Below, piece after piece: positions 43,754 to 53,619 of a stretch of DNA of 64,000 bases. The first letter of the stretch is position 1; every line of letters begins with the position of its first letter. The stretch spans positions 4,278,001 to 4,342,000 of the forward strand of contig NZ_CP082833.1 of the NCBI RefSeq assembly GCF_021278985.1. The letters are read 5' to 3'. The notes under the pieces are model-generated. The model did not search any database. It was not told the DNA's origin and worked only from the letters and a program-made list of their open reading frames with translations. Source of the stretch: Citrobacter rodentium NBRC 105723 = DSM 16636. Lineage in GTDB: Bacteria; Pseudomonadota; Gammaproteobacteria; Enterobacterales; Enterobacteriaceae. The translations under genes and the position numbers were made by a program.

Positions 43754-46700
43754 ATGCCTGAACTACAACGTTACACGCTGCCCGTTAAAGCGGGCGATCA
43801 GCGCCTGCTGGGCGAACTGACCGGCGCGGCCTGCGCCACGCTGGTGGCGGAAATCGCCGAGCGTCATGTTGGACCCGTGGTGCTCATCGCTCCCGATATG
43901 CAAAACGCCCTGCGCCTGCATGATGAAATTCGCCAGTTTACCGACCAGATGGTGATGAATCTCGCGGACTGGGAGACGCTCCCTTACGACAGTTTCTCTC
44001 CGCATCAGGAAATTATCTCCTCGCGCCTTTCCACGCTGTACCAGTTGCCCACCATGCAGCGCGGCGTACTGATTGTGCCGGTTAATACTCTGATGCAGCG
44101 CGTCTGTCCGCACAGCTATCTGCACGGCCACGCGCTGGTAATGAAAAAAGGACAGAGCCTGTCGCGCGATGCCCTGCGTTCCCAGCTCGACGGCGCGGGC
44201 TACCGGCACGTTGACCAGGTGATGGAGCACGGCGAATATGCCACCCGCGGCGCGCTGCTGGATCTCTTCCCGATGGGCAGCGAACAGCCTTACCGCCTTG
44301 ATTTCTTTGATGATGAAATTGACAGCCTGCGGCTGTTTGACGCCGATACCCAGCGTACGCTGGAAGAGGTCGCGGAGATCAACCTGCTGCCCGCGCACGA
44401 ATTTCCGACCGATAAAACCGCCATTGAGCTGTTCCGCAGCCAGTGGCGCGACACGTTTGAGGTCAAACGCGACCCGGAGCATATCTATCAGCAGGTCAGC
44501 AAAGGTACGCTCCCTGCGGGAATTGAATACTGGCAGCCGCTGTTTTTCAGCGAACCGCTGTCGCCGCTGTTCAGCTACTTCCCGGCAAACACGCTGGTCG
44601 TGAATACCGGCGATCTGGAAGCCAGCGCCGAACGCTTCCAGGCCGATACGCTGGCGCGTTTTGAAAACCGCGGCGTTGATCCGATGCGCCCGCTGCTGCC
44701 GCCGGAAGCGCTGTGGCTGCGGGTCGACGCGCTGTTTTCCGAACTTAAGCGCTGGCCGCGCGTCCAGTTAAAAACCGAACATCTGCCCGACAAAGCGGCA
44801 AACGCCAATCTGGGCTTTCAAACGCTGCCGGATCTGGCCGTACAGGCGCAGCAAAAAGCGCCGCTGGACGCGTTGCGCAGATTCCTTGAGTCGTTCAGCG
44901 GCCCGGTGGTGTTTTCGGTTGAGAGCGAAGGCCGCCGCGAAGCCCTTGGCGAACTGCTCGCGCGGATTAAAATTGCGCCGAAGCGCATTATGCGTCTCGA
45001 TGAAGCGACCGGCTCCGGACGTTATCTGATGATCGGCGCCGCCGAACACGGGTTTATCGATACGCAGCGCAACCTGGCGCTGATTTGCGAAAGCGATCTG
45101 CTGGGCGAGCGCGTCGCGCGCCGTCGTCAGGATTCCCGCCGCACCATCAACCCGGATACGCTGATCCGTAACCTGGCGGAGCTGCATCCGGGCCAGCCGG
45201 TGGTGCATCTGGAACACGGCGTGGGCCGCTATGCCGGAATGACCACCCTGGAGGCGGGCGGCATCAAGGGCGAGTATCTGATGCTGACCTACGCCGGTGA
45301 TGCAAAACTGTACGTGCCGGTCTCCTCGCTGCATCTTATCAGCCGTTACGCAGGCGGAGCGGAGGAAAACGCGCCGCTGCACAAGCTCGGCGGCGATGCC
45401 TGGTCGCGTGCCCGGCAGAAAGCGGCGGAAAAAGTCCGCGACGTGGCGGCGGAGCTGCTGGACATCTACGCCCAGCGCGCGGCGAAAGAGGGCTTCGCCT
45501 TTAAACACGATCGCGAACAATACCAGCTGTTCTGCGACAGCTTCCCGTTCGAAACGACGCCCGATCAGGCGCAGGCGATTAACGCCGTGCTCAGCGACAT
45601 GTGCCAGCCGCTGGCGATGGACAGGCTGGTCTGCGGCGACGTCGGCTTTGGTAAAACCGAAGTGGCCATGCGCGCGGCGTTTCTCGCCGTCGAAAACCAT
45701 AAACAGGTGGCGGTGCTGGTGCCAACCACCCTGCTCGCCCAGCAGCATTTCGACAACTTCCGCGACCGCTTCGCCAACTGGCCGGTGCGTATCGAAATGC
45801 TCTCCCGCTTCCGCAGCGCCAAAGAGCAGGCGCAGATTCTCGAACAGGCCGCCGAAGGGAAAATCGATATTCTGATCGGCACGCACAAGCTGCTGCAAAG
45901 CGATGTGAAGCTGCGGGATCTGGGTTTACTGATCGTCGACGAAGAGCACCGTTTCGGCGTCCGCCACAAAGAGCGTATCAAAGCGATGCGCGCCGACGTG
46001 GATATACTGACGCTAACCGCCACGCCGATCCCGCGTACGCTGAATATGGCGATGAGCGGAATGCGCGATCTGTCGATTATCGCCACCCCGCCGGCTCGCC
46101 GCCTGGCGGTGAAAACCTTCGTGCGCGAATACGATAACCTGGTGGTGCGCGAGGCGATCCTGCGTGAAATCCTGCGCGGCGGCCAGGTTTACTATCTGTA
46201 CAACGACGTGGAAAATATCCAGAAAGCCGTTGACAGGCTGGCGGAACTGGTACCGGAAGCGCGCATCGCCATTGGTCACGGCCAGATGCGCGAGCGCGAA
46301 CTGGAACGGGTGATGAATGACTTCCACCACCAGCGTTTTAACGTGCTGGTGTGCACCACCATTATCGAAACCGGCATCGACATTCCGACCGCCAATACCA
46401 TCATCATTGAGCGCGCGGATCACTTCGGCCTGGCGCAGCTGCATCAGCTGCGCGGACGCGTAGGCCGCTCGCACCATCAGGCCTATGCGTGGCTGCTGAC
46501 GCCGCATCCGAAAGCGATGACCACCGACGCGCAGAAACGGCTGGAAGCCATCGCTTCGCTGGAAGATCTGGGCGCCGGTTTTGCGCTGGCGACCCACGAT
46601 CTGGAAATACGCGGCGCAGGCGAACTGCTTGGCGAAGATCAGAGCGGACAGATGGAAACCATCGGCTTCTCGCTGTATATGGAACTGCTGGAGAACGCCG

Positions 46701-47200
46701 TCGATGCGCTGAAGGCCGGACGCGAACCGTCGCTGGAAGATCTCACCAGCCAGCAGACGGAAGTCGAGCTGCGTATGCCGTCGCTGCTGCCGGATGATTT
46801 TATCCCCGACGTCAATACCCGTCTGTCGTTCTATAAACGGATTGCCAGCGCGAAGAGTGCGAACGAGCTGGAAGAGATCAAGGTGGAGCTGATCGATCGC
46901 TTCGGCCTGCTGCCGGATCCGGCGCGTAACCTGCTGGATATCGCCAGGCTGCGCCAGCAGGCGCAGAAGCTCGGCATCCGTAAGCTGGAAGGCAACGAGA
47001 AAGGCGGCACCATCGAGTTCGCCGAGAAAAATCACGTTAACCCGAGCTGGCTTATCGGCCTGTTGCAGAAACAGCCTCAGCACTTCCGCCTCGACGGTCC
47101 TGTGCGCCTGAAGTTCATTCAGGATCTGGCGGAACGGAAAACGCGTATGGAGTGGGTGCGTCAGTTTATGGCGCAGCTGGAGGAAAACGCCGTCGCGTAA
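43754..47200 (+). CDS. mfd: Transcription-repair coupling factor Mfd
   Basis: A 1148-aa DNA translocase that removes stalled RNA polymerase and recruits UvrA to lesions. UvrB-like N-terminal domains, the RNA-polymerase-interacting domain near residues 480-550 (HLEHGVGRYAGMTTLEAGGI), and helicase motifs GDVGFGKTE, VDEEHRFGVRHKE and TATPIPRTLNMAMSGMRDLS. ATG 43754 (MPELQRYTLPVKAGDQ) gives the E. coli length; the frame upstream to 43712 is non-coding. Intact over 3.4 kb. Confidence 0.97.
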   Translation: MPELQRYTLPVKAGDQRLLGELTGAACATLVAEIAERHVGPVVLIAPDMQNALRLHDEIRQFTDQMVMNLADWETLPYDSFSPHQEIISSRLSTLYQLPTMQRGVLIVPVNTLMQRVCPHSYLHGHALVMKKGQSLSRDALRSQLDGAGYRHVDQVMEHGEYATRGALLDLFPMGSEQPYRLDFFDDEIDSLRLFDADTQRTLEEVAEINLLPAHEFPTDKTAIELFRSQWRDTFEVKRDPEHIYQQVSKGTLPAGIEYWQPLFFSEPLSPLFSYFPANTLVVNTGDLEASAERFQADTLARFENRGVDPMRPLLPPEALWLRVDALFSELKRWPRVQLKTEHLPDKAANANLGFQTLPDLAVQAQQKAPLDALRRFLESFSGPVVFSVESEGRREALGELLARIKIAPKRIMRLDEATGSGRYLMIGAAEHGFIDTQRNLALICESDLLGERVARRRQDSRRTINPDTLIRNLAELHPGQPVVHLEHGVGRYAGMTTLEAGGIKGEYLMLTYAGDAKLYVPVSSLHLISRYAGGAEENAPLHKLGGDAWSRARQKAAEKVRDVAAELLDIYAQRAAKEGFAFKHDREQYQLFCDSFPFETTPDQAQAINAVLSDMCQPLAMDRLVCGDVGFGKTEVAMRAAFLAVENHKQVAVLVPTTLLAQQHFDNFRDRFANWPVRIEMLSRFRSAKEQAQILEQAAEGKIDILIGTHKLLQSDVKLRDLGLLIVDEEHRFGVRHKERIKAMRADVDILTLTATPIPRTLNMAMSGMRDLSIIATPPARRLAVKTFVREYDNLVVREAILREILRGGQVYYLYNDVENIQKAVDRLAELVPEARIAIGHGQMRERELERVMNDFHHQRFNVLVCTTIIETGIDIPTANTIIIERADHFGLAQLHQLRGRVGRSHHQAYAWLLTPHPKAMTTDAQKRLEAIASLEDLGAGFALATHDLEIRGAGELLGEDQSGQMETIGFSLYMELLENAVDALKAGREPSLEDLTSQQTEVELRMPSLLPDDFIPDVNTRLSFYKRIASAKSANELEEIKVELIDRFGLLPDPARNLLDIARLRQQAQKLGIRKLEGNEKGGTIEFAEKNHVNPSWLIGLLQKQPQHFRLDGPVRLKFIQDLAERKTRMEWVRQFMAQLEENAVA

Positions 47201-47207
47201 TGCCCTG

Positions 47208-47283
47208 AGCCGGATGGCGGCTTCTCCTTTTCTGGCCTGCGGGACGTGCTTTCCAGGCCCGATAAGGCGTGGCGCCATCGGGC
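47208..47283. repeat. REP/BIME element between mfd and ldtC
   Basis: gccggatggcgg and the inverted pair gcccgataaggcg / cgccatcgggc (47257-47283) are REP-type palindromic units as found between enterobacterial genes. They probably stabilise or terminate the mfd transcript. Confidence 0.7.
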
Positions 47284-47401
47284 ATCTTCTCTCTCGATTT
47301 TCCGAAATCTTTACAACTCTTTGCACTTCCCTTGCATTTCAGGACGCGCCGCCCCGCCATAATTATCATTGGCTTTTCTTATTCTAATAACCTTTTGATT
47401 T

Positions 47402-48373
47402 GTGATGATAATGAATACGATGCGACTTTCCCGCTGGCTGGCCTTTTTAACTCTCGCCGCCAGCATGACGCTTGCGTTGCCCGCGCAGGCGAACAGCAGG
47501 CCCCTTCCGCCCCCCGGCAGCAAGCTGGTGGGCGAAAATAAATATCACGTTGTCGAAAACAACGGCGGTTCACTGGAAGCGATAGCGAAAAAATATAACG
47601 TTGGTTTTCTGGCGCTTTTGCAGGCTAACCCCGGCGTCGACCCCTATGTGCCGCGCCCCGGCAGCGTGTTGACTATCCCGCTGCAAACCCTGCTGCCGGA
47701 CGTGCCGCGCGAAGGCATTGTGATAAATCTGGCTGAGCTGCGCCTCTATTACTATCCGCCGGGTAAAGACTCGGTTACCGTCTACCCCATCGGCATTGGT
47801 CAACTGGGCGGCGATACGCTCACCCCGACGATGGTCACGACCGTTTCCGACAAGCGCGCCAACCCAACCTGGACGCCGACGGCGAACATTCGCGCGCGCT
47901 ATAAAGCGCAGGGCATCGAGCTGCCAGCCGTGGTGCCCGCAGGCCCGGATAATCCGATGGGCCATCACGCCATTCGCTTAGCCGCCTACGGCGGCGTCTA
48001 TCTGTTGCACGGCACTAACGCCGATTTTGGCATCGGGATGCGGGTCAGCTCAGGCTGCATCCGCCTGCGCGACGCCGATATCGAAACGCTGTTTAAACAG
48101 GTTACGCCAGGCACCAAAGTCAATATTATCAACACGCCGATTAAAGCCTCGGTAGAGCCAGACGGCGCGCGTCTGGTTGAGGTGCACCAGCCGCTGTCGA
48201 AGAAGATTGATGACGATCCGCAGATGCTGCCTATCACCTTAAACAGCGCCATGCAGGCGTTCAGGAGCGCGCCGCAGACGGATGCGGCAGTGATGCAGCA
48301 CGTGATGGAGGTGCGTTCAGGGATGCCGGTTGACGTCACCCGCCATCACGACGTGAACCCGCAGGCGATGTGA
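47402..48373 (+). CDS. ldtC: L,D-transpeptidase LdtC (YcfS)
   Basis: A 323-aa periplasmic enzyme that attaches Braun lipoprotein to peptidoglycan. Signal peptide (SRWLAFLTLAASMTLALPAQ, cleaved after AQA), a LysM-type domain (YHVVENNGGSLEAIAKKYNV) and a YkuD domain with HGTNADFGIGMRVSSGCIRL, where the Cys is catalytic. Start codons are ambiguous (GTG 47402, ATG 47405, ATG 47411); 47402 is used because it aligns with the annotated E. coli start. Confidence 0.94.
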   Translation: MMIMNTMRLSRWLAFLTLAASMTLALPAQANSRPLPPPGSKLVGENKYHVVENNGGSLEAIAKKYNVGFLALLQANPGVDPYVPRPGSVLTIPLQTLLPDVPREGIVINLAELRLYYYPPGKDSVTVYPIGIGQLGGDTLTPTMVTTVSDKRANPTWTPTANIRARYKAQGIELPAVVPAGPDNPMGHHAIRLAAYGGVYLLHGTNADFGIGMRVSSGCIRLRDADIETLFKQVTPGTKVNIINTPIKASVEPDGARLVEVHQPLSKKIDDDPQMLPITLNSAMQAFRSAPQTDAAVMQHVMEVRSGMPVDVTRHHDVNPQAM

Positions 48374-48383
48374 GGATGGAAAA

Positions 48384-48406
48384 TGCCCGACAGCGCATGT
48401 CGGGCA
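48384..48406. terminator. Hairpin between ldtC and the fimbrial cluster
   Basis: tgcccgaca-gcgca-tgtcgggca, a perfect 9-bp stem between convergent genes. No strong U-tract. Confidence 0.55.
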
Positions 48407-48420
48407 CAGCGGTTTCAACG

Positions 48421-48981
48421 TTATTTTGTCAGCAGCTGCCAGCGAATATCCGCCTCAATGACCGTATTGTCGGTATTCCCATTGAACATACTGTCATTAA
48501 GCACCGGGAAGAGGGTCACGGTAAAGTTCATCTGCTTACCTTCCGGCACCGTATGGTTATCGAGGGCAATCGCGGCTTCGCTGTTGCGCAAATAAACGGG
48601 TGCTGTCGCTCCACTTTCCGGAGTGAAATTGAGCCGATCGGTCGTTTTCCCGGCGCTGTATTGCCTGCCATCAACGGTGACGTTATCGATTTTCAGGCCG
48701 ATACCGCCGCGGGCGCCAAATAACACGCGGCCTTTCTCCCCGGAAGCGCCCTGCATCAGCACCGCCATTTGCCGTGGCTCGGGGCAGGAAACATTGACAT
48801 TCACCTCGCGTTCCGCGAGTTTGTGCCAGTTTTGTTGTGTGGAGACGATGTCATCACGGCGAATTTGCTGGTAATTAACTTCAGCCTGCGAAACCGTAAG
48901 TTGACACTCTTCGGCACAGACAATTCCTGACAGTAGCAGGCCCGCCGCCGCAATTATCGCATGTACTGTCTTTATTGACAT
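48421..48981 (-). CDS. Fimbrial subunit or tip protein of a chaperone-usher system
   Basis: A 186-aa exported protein with a signal peptide (MSIKTVHAIIAAAGLLLSGI, cleaved near VCA). It has two Cys in the mature part (ECQLTV and NVSCPEP) and a conserved C-terminal strand pattern (NTVIEADIRWQLLTK). Its start overlaps the usher stop by 10 bp. It looks like a minor or tip subunit rather than a typical ~170-aa major pilin. It is the only subunit gene in the cluster. Confidence 0.7.
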   Translation of the reverse strand: MSIKTVHAIIAAAGLLLSGIVCAEECQLTVSQAEVNYQQIRRDDIVSTQQNWHKLAEREVNVNVSCPEPRQMAVLMQGASGEKGRVLFGARGGIGLKIDNVTVDGRQYSAGKTTDRLNFTPESGATAPVYLRNSEAAIALDNHTVPEGKQMNFTVTLFPVLNDSMFNGNTDNTVIEADIRWQLLTK

Positions 48982-51386
48982 ATCCCATCTACCTCTTCGT
49001 AAAACGCCTGTTCATCCCTGTCATTGCTTAAGGTGTAATCAATCTTACAGAGCCGAGGGTGGTCATCGTCTGATGCGTACAGTGAGGAAATCTGATCGGC
49101 GTCATTCAGGAAAACATGACCATCATCCACGCTGGTCACGATGTAGTTGCCTTTCTCATCAACGATGGATATCCCTTTCGCCAGCGTGCTGCCGTCGGCA
49201 CGCTTCACACGAATCATCACCCGTCGGCTGTTCAGGATTTTAAAATTCACTTCGCTGACGGACGCATGTGCGGCTGCAAGGTATTTCATTCCGTTGGCCA
49301 ACGTCATGTTCACGGGCAACTTGTTAGCATCGACCTCAATACGTGAGTTACGCCATTCATTTAAACCCGGAATAACCGCCTGACCCCAGGCATCGGTCCA
49401 GACGACGCCTTGCGGCGTGTTAATTTCCACGCCCGCCTTTTCTTCATTGAGCTTCGCTATCGCAAAGGTGTTGCGAATGGCGTACGGCGTGAAAGTGACC
49501 CCGCTTTTATGCATGGCTACGCCGCCGGACAGCATGGCATTATAGTTCCGCTGATGATTTCCGTTACTGCCGCCGCCGACGCCCAACTGGGTATAATGCA
49601 GATTGCTGCTCAGGCTACCGTTATAGCTGTTCTCATGGCTGTCATTGTCCCGATCGACGGAAAGCGAGTAATAGGTGTTCTGCGTCAACGAACCGGCGTT
49701 CTGCACCCCATAGCTGGTACGATCGCCCTGCTTACGCATATAAGAACTGATGCTCTGCGCGCCTCCCAGCGGAATGCTCAGGTTAACGTAGATCATGTCG
49801 TCATCCTGATCCTCGTCAACGTTGCCCACCGCACTCTGCCAGTTCACCGAAACCGAGGCATATTTAAAGCTCTTACTCCAGGAGAGCAGCACATAGCGGG
49901 AGTCATGGTTTTCGCCGCCGCTCTGGTTATAGGTATAACCCGCGCTGAAGGCGCCCGCCAGCGATGTGGACCAGTTCAGATTCGTAGCGTAGGTATTATC
50001 ATAGGGTTGAAAATCGTCAACCAGGGCGTCGGCCAGCTCCCGGTAACCGCCGCTGAAATGGGCTGCGCTGGCGGAGAGACTCAGCGATCCTGCCAGAGAA
50101 ACGGTGCTTTGCAGTTCCGTTTTCAGCCCCCGTTTTTCATCACCGTGTTTTTCCTGACTTGCCGCCACACTGGCAGAGGTACTCCAGTTTTCCGCCAGGG
50201 ACAACTCCGCACGAATCCCGGAAGCGATATACTTTTCCGCCGCCGCACCGGAAGCCAGTAAATTAAATCCTGGGCGTAAACGCCAGCCATCAGACAGGTT
50301 TAAGACCCAGGGCTCATCGTAGTCGGCGTTAATATTGCGTACGCGTCCTGCGGAAACCGTCAGCCCGCGCGGGCGGGAAAGTTGCGAGGTTCTAACCGAA
50401 GCCGCAGGAACAATAAAACGGTTACTCGCGCCGTCTGATTCCACAACCGTCACCTCCAGATCCACATTGTTGCGCACCACGGGCACGTCGCTAAGAGTAA
50501 ACGGCCCGGCGGGAACCAGGGTGTTGTAGATCAAACGGCCACTTTGACGCACCTCCACGCGGGCCTGCGCGTTTCTGGCGATGCCGGAGACGCTGACGCC
50601 CGAGCCGCTTCCCTGAAGCGCACTGGTGGGCATCAGCTGGACGCCAGTAATCGGCACACCGCTAAGGACATCTGATTCGGCGTTAATATCCCCGACCTGC
50701 ATAGTCGTTTTCTGTGCGGCAAAGACGTGCTCGGCAAAAGTGTAAATACTCTCGGTATTCTTCTCGCCGTTGTCATCCGTCAGGATGTGTCGGCTGCGCA
50801 ATAACCAGTCGACGATATTTCCCCCCCCTTCCAGACTCGCCTGCGAATATCGGCTGCTGTCGCTGCCTTCATTGTCGTTATGGGTTGTAAACAGGGAATA
50901 GTTGAGAATACCGGCGCTCCCACCGTGGCGGAAATTTCTGATCTCGCCATTGAGGCCGTTTAACGCCTCTTCCGGCAGATAAAGCTCAACGCTTTCCTGT
51001 CCGGGCAACGCGTTGATTACCGCCTGTGGATAATCATCGGTGATGTTATGACATGCCTCATTCGATTTAAGCGCTACAGGCATCAGCCCGGCAAATTCGA
51101 TAAAATCATTATCAATACAAAGAGTGCCATCCTCACCAAAACGCACCGCGGCGCTGCCTCGCCTCTTACCGTTTACCGTCACCTGAACCGAATGCGTGCC
51201 GGGAAGGAAACGCGGTGCGTTAGCAAAATAATGGTTAAGATCGGCGCTCAAACCTCGTGAGCGGATAATACTGGTATCAAAGGTGACTTCCTCCGCCTGC
51301 ACCATCACAGAGTGGCAGACGATTAGCGGTAATGCACTGTAAAGAGCAGCGCCAACACAGCGGGTAAGGCAGCTTTTTTTAAGCAT
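48972..51386 (-). CDS. Outer-membrane fimbrial usher
   Basis: An 804-aa FimD/PapC-family usher with a signal peptide (MLKKSCLTRCVGAALYSALP...VQA), the N-terminal chaperone-binding domain (VTFDTSIIRSRGLSADLNHYF), a long beta-barrel region (GDINAESDVLSGVPITGVQL, SYMRKQGDRTSYGV) and a C-terminal domain ending ICQ. It assembles and secretes fimbrial subunits. It lies 9 nt after the chaperone gene. A relationship to the E. coli YbgQ type is possible but unchecked. Confidence 0.88.
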   Translation of the reverse strand: MLKKSCLTRCVGAALYSALPLIVCHSVMVQAEEVTFDTSIIRSRGLSADLNHYFANAPRFLPGTHSVQVTVNGKRRGSAAVRFGEDGTLCIDNDFIEFAGLMPVALKSNEACHNITDDYPQAVINALPGQESVELYLPEEALNGLNGEIRNFRHGGSAGILNYSLFTTHNDNEGSDSSRYSQASLEGGGNIVDWLLRSRHILTDDNGEKNTESIYTFAEHVFAAQKTTMQVGDINAESDVLSGVPITGVQLMPTSALQGSGSGVSVSGIARNAQARVEVRQSGRLIYNTLVPAGPFTLSDVPVVRNNVDLEVTVVESDGASNRFIVPAASVRTSQLSRPRGLTVSAGRVRNINADYDEPWVLNLSDGWRLRPGFNLLASGAAAEKYIASGIRAELSLAENWSTSASVAASQEKHGDEKRGLKTELQSTVSLAGSLSLSASAAHFSGGYRELADALVDDFQPYDNTYATNLNWSTSLAGAFSAGYTYNQSGGENHDSRYVLLSWSKSFKYASVSVNWQSAVGNVDEDQDDDMIYVNLSIPLGGAQSISSYMRKQGDRTSYGVQNAGSLTQNTYYSLSVDRDNDSHENSYNGSLSSNLHYTQLGVGGGSNGNHQRNYNAMLSGGVAMHKSGVTFTPYAIRNTFAIAKLNEEKAGVEINTPQGVVWTDAWGQAVIPGLNEWRNSRIEVDANKLPVNMTLANGMKYLAAAHASVSEVNFKILNSRRVMIRVKRADGSTLAKGISIVDEKGNYIVTSVDDGHVFLNDADQISSLYASDDDHPRLCKIDYTLSNDRDEQAFYEEVDGICQ

Positions 51387-51395
51387 AACCGCCCC

Positions 51396-52106
51396 TCACT
51401 CGGCATTCAGGTCGGCAGTAAAGCTCGGGACTTCAATTCCATAACGGCTGGCCGGGAAAAATTTAGCCTTCTTATCTCCGGCAATGCCTTTGGTCAGTAA
51501 AACGTTCAGCGTCTCACCGGGCAGGATATAGGTTTTAGCAATACGTCCGGCGGTAGCGGAAGGCTGAAATACAACATTTTGCGCCAGACGTACCACGTAT
51601 TTACTCGGATTTGTAACCGTCACATTCGAGCCGGAGCCACTCCATCGCAAATACTTCCAGGCATCGGTGACAACCGCCAGTTTTGCCGGTCGAATTAATA
51701 CCGGTAAATCCTGACGGATATTAATGCCGACTTTAATTTTTTTACCCTCTTTTTTCGGCGGAATACCTTCGAAGGTAACACGTTTATAATGTTCAACGTC
51801 CAGTGGCGTCTTGTTCTGTAAAATAAAGCGTAACTGCTGAGTTTGCCCGGGCTCCAGACGAACCACAGGCTGGGTGACAATCAGTTTTAAGCCGTTGTTA
51901 TCATCCGGCAGGTCGATGATATTGGTATATAGCAGGGCTGGCGCGGCATCCGTATTTTTTACATTGATGGTGCCACTGTGCGTGGCTTCGTCAATCACCA
52001 ATAAACTGGTTTCAGGAACCATACCGGCTGAATGCGCAGTAAAAGGCGTGACAATAATGGACGAAAAAATAAGTGTTGCGGATAATACTTTTTTTAGCGG
52101 CAACAT
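51396..52106 (-). CDS. Periplasmic fimbrial chaperone
   Basis: A 236-aa PapD-like chaperone. Signal peptide (MLPLKKVLSATLIFSSIIVT...AHSA), the donor-strand region with VTQPVVRLEPGQTQQLRFIL, and the conserved PPKKEGKK-to-IRQDLPVLIRP segment. The start at 52106 has aggga upstream; the frame continues to 52196 without plausible coding. First gene of the cluster; no pilin gene precedes it. Confidence 0.87.
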   Translation of the reverse strand: MLPLKKVLSATLIFSSIIVTPFTAHSAGMVPETSLLVIDEATHSGTINVKNTDAAPALLYTNIIDLPDDNNGLKLIVTQPVVRLEPGQTQQLRFILQNKTPLDVEHYKRVTFEGIPPKKEGKKIKVGINIRQDLPVLIRPAKLAVVTDAWKYLRWSGSGSNVTVTNPSKYVVRLAQNVVFQPSATAGRIAKTYILPGETLNVLLTKGIAGDKKAKFFPASRYGIEVPSFTADLNAE

Positions 52107-52459
52107 ACTATGAGCTCCCTGAGAATAAATATTACTATCCATGTTCTGGCGCGGAAAAATCAGCAACCAGCATAGCGTTATCCACTGATTAAGCACCCTT
52201 GCTTAATAAGGAAAATCTTATAAATACATACAGAGAATAGATGAGTGTAAACCACTAAGTAAAATTAATAAGTCTTACATGATGATTAAGGCAGGCTTAA
52301 AACGTATGTAGCATGAGATAACATTAGATTTGTTTATATTATATATTTAATAAATAAACACATCACAAAAAATAACGACTGGATATTTATAAAAAACCTC
52401 GCCGGTATAAAACAGGCGAGGTCAGTAAAAGCAGTGACGGCATTAATGAGGATTAATGC
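52107..52459. other. AT-rich spacer between fimbrial cluster and bhsA
   Basis: No gene seen on either strand. It should hold the fimbrial promoter. A usual major-pilin gene would fit here in other clusters but is absent. Confidence 0.5.
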
Positions 52460-52717
52460 TTATTTATAGATCACGGCAGTACCGTGCAGGGTGTTAGGAC
52501 CGCTGACGGAGGTAATACGGAACGATTTCGCCCCCATTTCATCGGCTTTTTGCGCCAGTTCGTCCTGTAACGACCCCAGATTTGTCCCCGCGCTTGCAGA
52601 GATAGTGCCGACTTTTTGCTGATCGGCGGGGGTGGACTGAACTTCAACGGCAGCAAAGCTGGCGAATGACAGTGAACTCAGAACAGCGGCAGCGATGAGG
52701 GTTTTAACGTTTTTCAT
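52460..52717 (-). CDS. bhsA: Multiple-stress-resistance protein BhsA (YcfR)
   Basis: An 85-aa small exported protein of the DUF1471 (YdgH/BhsA/McbA) family with a signal peptide (MKNVKTLIAAAVLSSLSFAS...FAA) and the domain core VGTISASAGTNLGSLQDELA...GAKSFRITSV. In E. coli it affects outer-membrane permeability, copper tolerance and biofilm, and is repressed by ComR, which is encoded divergently here. Confidence 0.95.
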   Translation of the reverse strand: MKNVKTLIAAAVLSSLSFASFAAVEVQSTPADQQKVGTISASAGTNLGSLQDELAQKADEMGAKSFRITSVSGPNTLHGTAVIYK

Positions 52718-52957
52718 GATAATGACCTTTGCAGATGAACAGTGTAGTTAGCATTTAATTAACGATCGATAACTAAATGATAGGTGTGATCCAGGTCACA
52801 CGTCAACTATTTTTTATAATGATCGTTATATAAAACAAAAAACGGTTATTTTTCATGTAAATACATTGAAACTATTTTTCCGCTGAATGCACTGGTGAGC
52901 TGAAGCATTTATTTTTATAATGGTCATTCATCACACTCACTCAGGTACGACGGCATC
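52718..52957. promoter_or_regulatory. bhsA/comR divergent control region with TetR-type operator candidates
   Basis: The near-palindrome tataatgatcgttata (52815-52830) and a related ataatggtcattca (52917-52930) close to the comR start share the ataatgrtcrtt pattern. They are candidate ComR sites for repression of bhsA and autoregulation. Inferred from position. Confidence 0.45.
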
Positions 52958-53593
52958 ATGACAACTGAACCGACAGGTTGCGTTAAAAAAAGCCGTGGCC
53001 GACCAAAAGTGTTCGACAGGGAAGCCGCGCTTGATAAGGCCATGACACTCTTCTGGCAGCACGGTTATGAAGCGACTTCGCTTGCTGATCTTGTTGAAGC
53101 AACGGGCGCAAAAGCTCCGACGCTGTACGCGGAATTCACCAATAAAGAGGGATTGTTTCGCGCGGTGCTCGACCGGTATATCGCCCGTTTCGCCGCGAAA
53201 CATGAAGCGCAGCTGTTCTGCGAAGAAAAAAGCGCAGAGGCTGCTCTGGAAGATTATTTCACCGCCGTGGCGACCTGCTTTACCAGCAAAGATACCCCGG
53301 CGGGTTGCTTTATGATTAACACCTCCGCCACGCTCGCCGCTGCGTCAAGCGACATCGCGCATACCGTGAAAAGCCGGCACGCCATGCAGGAGCAAACCCT
53401 GACCCAGTTTCTGCGCCAGCGCCAGACGCGCGGAGAGCTACCGGCGCACTGTAATGTGCAGAATCTGGCGGAATATCTGAACTGTATCCTGCAGGGGATG
53501 TCGATCAGCGCCCGCGAAGGCGCCACCTTCGACAAGCTGATGCAGATCACCCGAACCACCCTGCGCATGTGGCCTGAACTGCTGAAAGCGTAA
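52958..53593 (+). CDS. comR: TetR-family copper-responsive repressor ComR (YcfQ)
   Basis: A 211-aa TetR-type repressor. N-terminal helix-turn-helix (KVFDREAALDKAMTLFWQHG, then YEATSLADLVEATGAKAPTL) and a C-terminal ligand domain. In E. coli it represses bhsA and is relieved by copper. Divergent from bhsA with the same arrangement as in E. coli; length agrees with the family. Confidence 0.93.
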   Translation: MTTEPTGCVKKSRGRPKVFDREAALDKAMTLFWQHGYEATSLADLVEATGAKAPTLYAEFTNKEGLFRAVLDRYIARFAAKHEAQLFCEEKSAEAALEDYFTAVATCFTSKDTPAGCFMINTSATLAAASSDIAHTVKSRHAMQEQTLTQFLRQRQTRGELPAHCNVQNLAEYLNCILQGMSISAREGATFDKLMQITRTTLRMWPELLKA

Positions 53594-53619
53594 TCGCCTG
53601 CCTGACCGGGGAATCGCTT

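Noticed and set aside
44768..45898. 376-codon open frame antisense to mfd
   Set aside because: Same shadow effect; no start signal or recognisable protein features.
46013..47326. 437-codon open frame antisense to mfd
   Set aside because: Caused by the codon bias of the GC-rich mfd gene; mfd is certain on the other strand.
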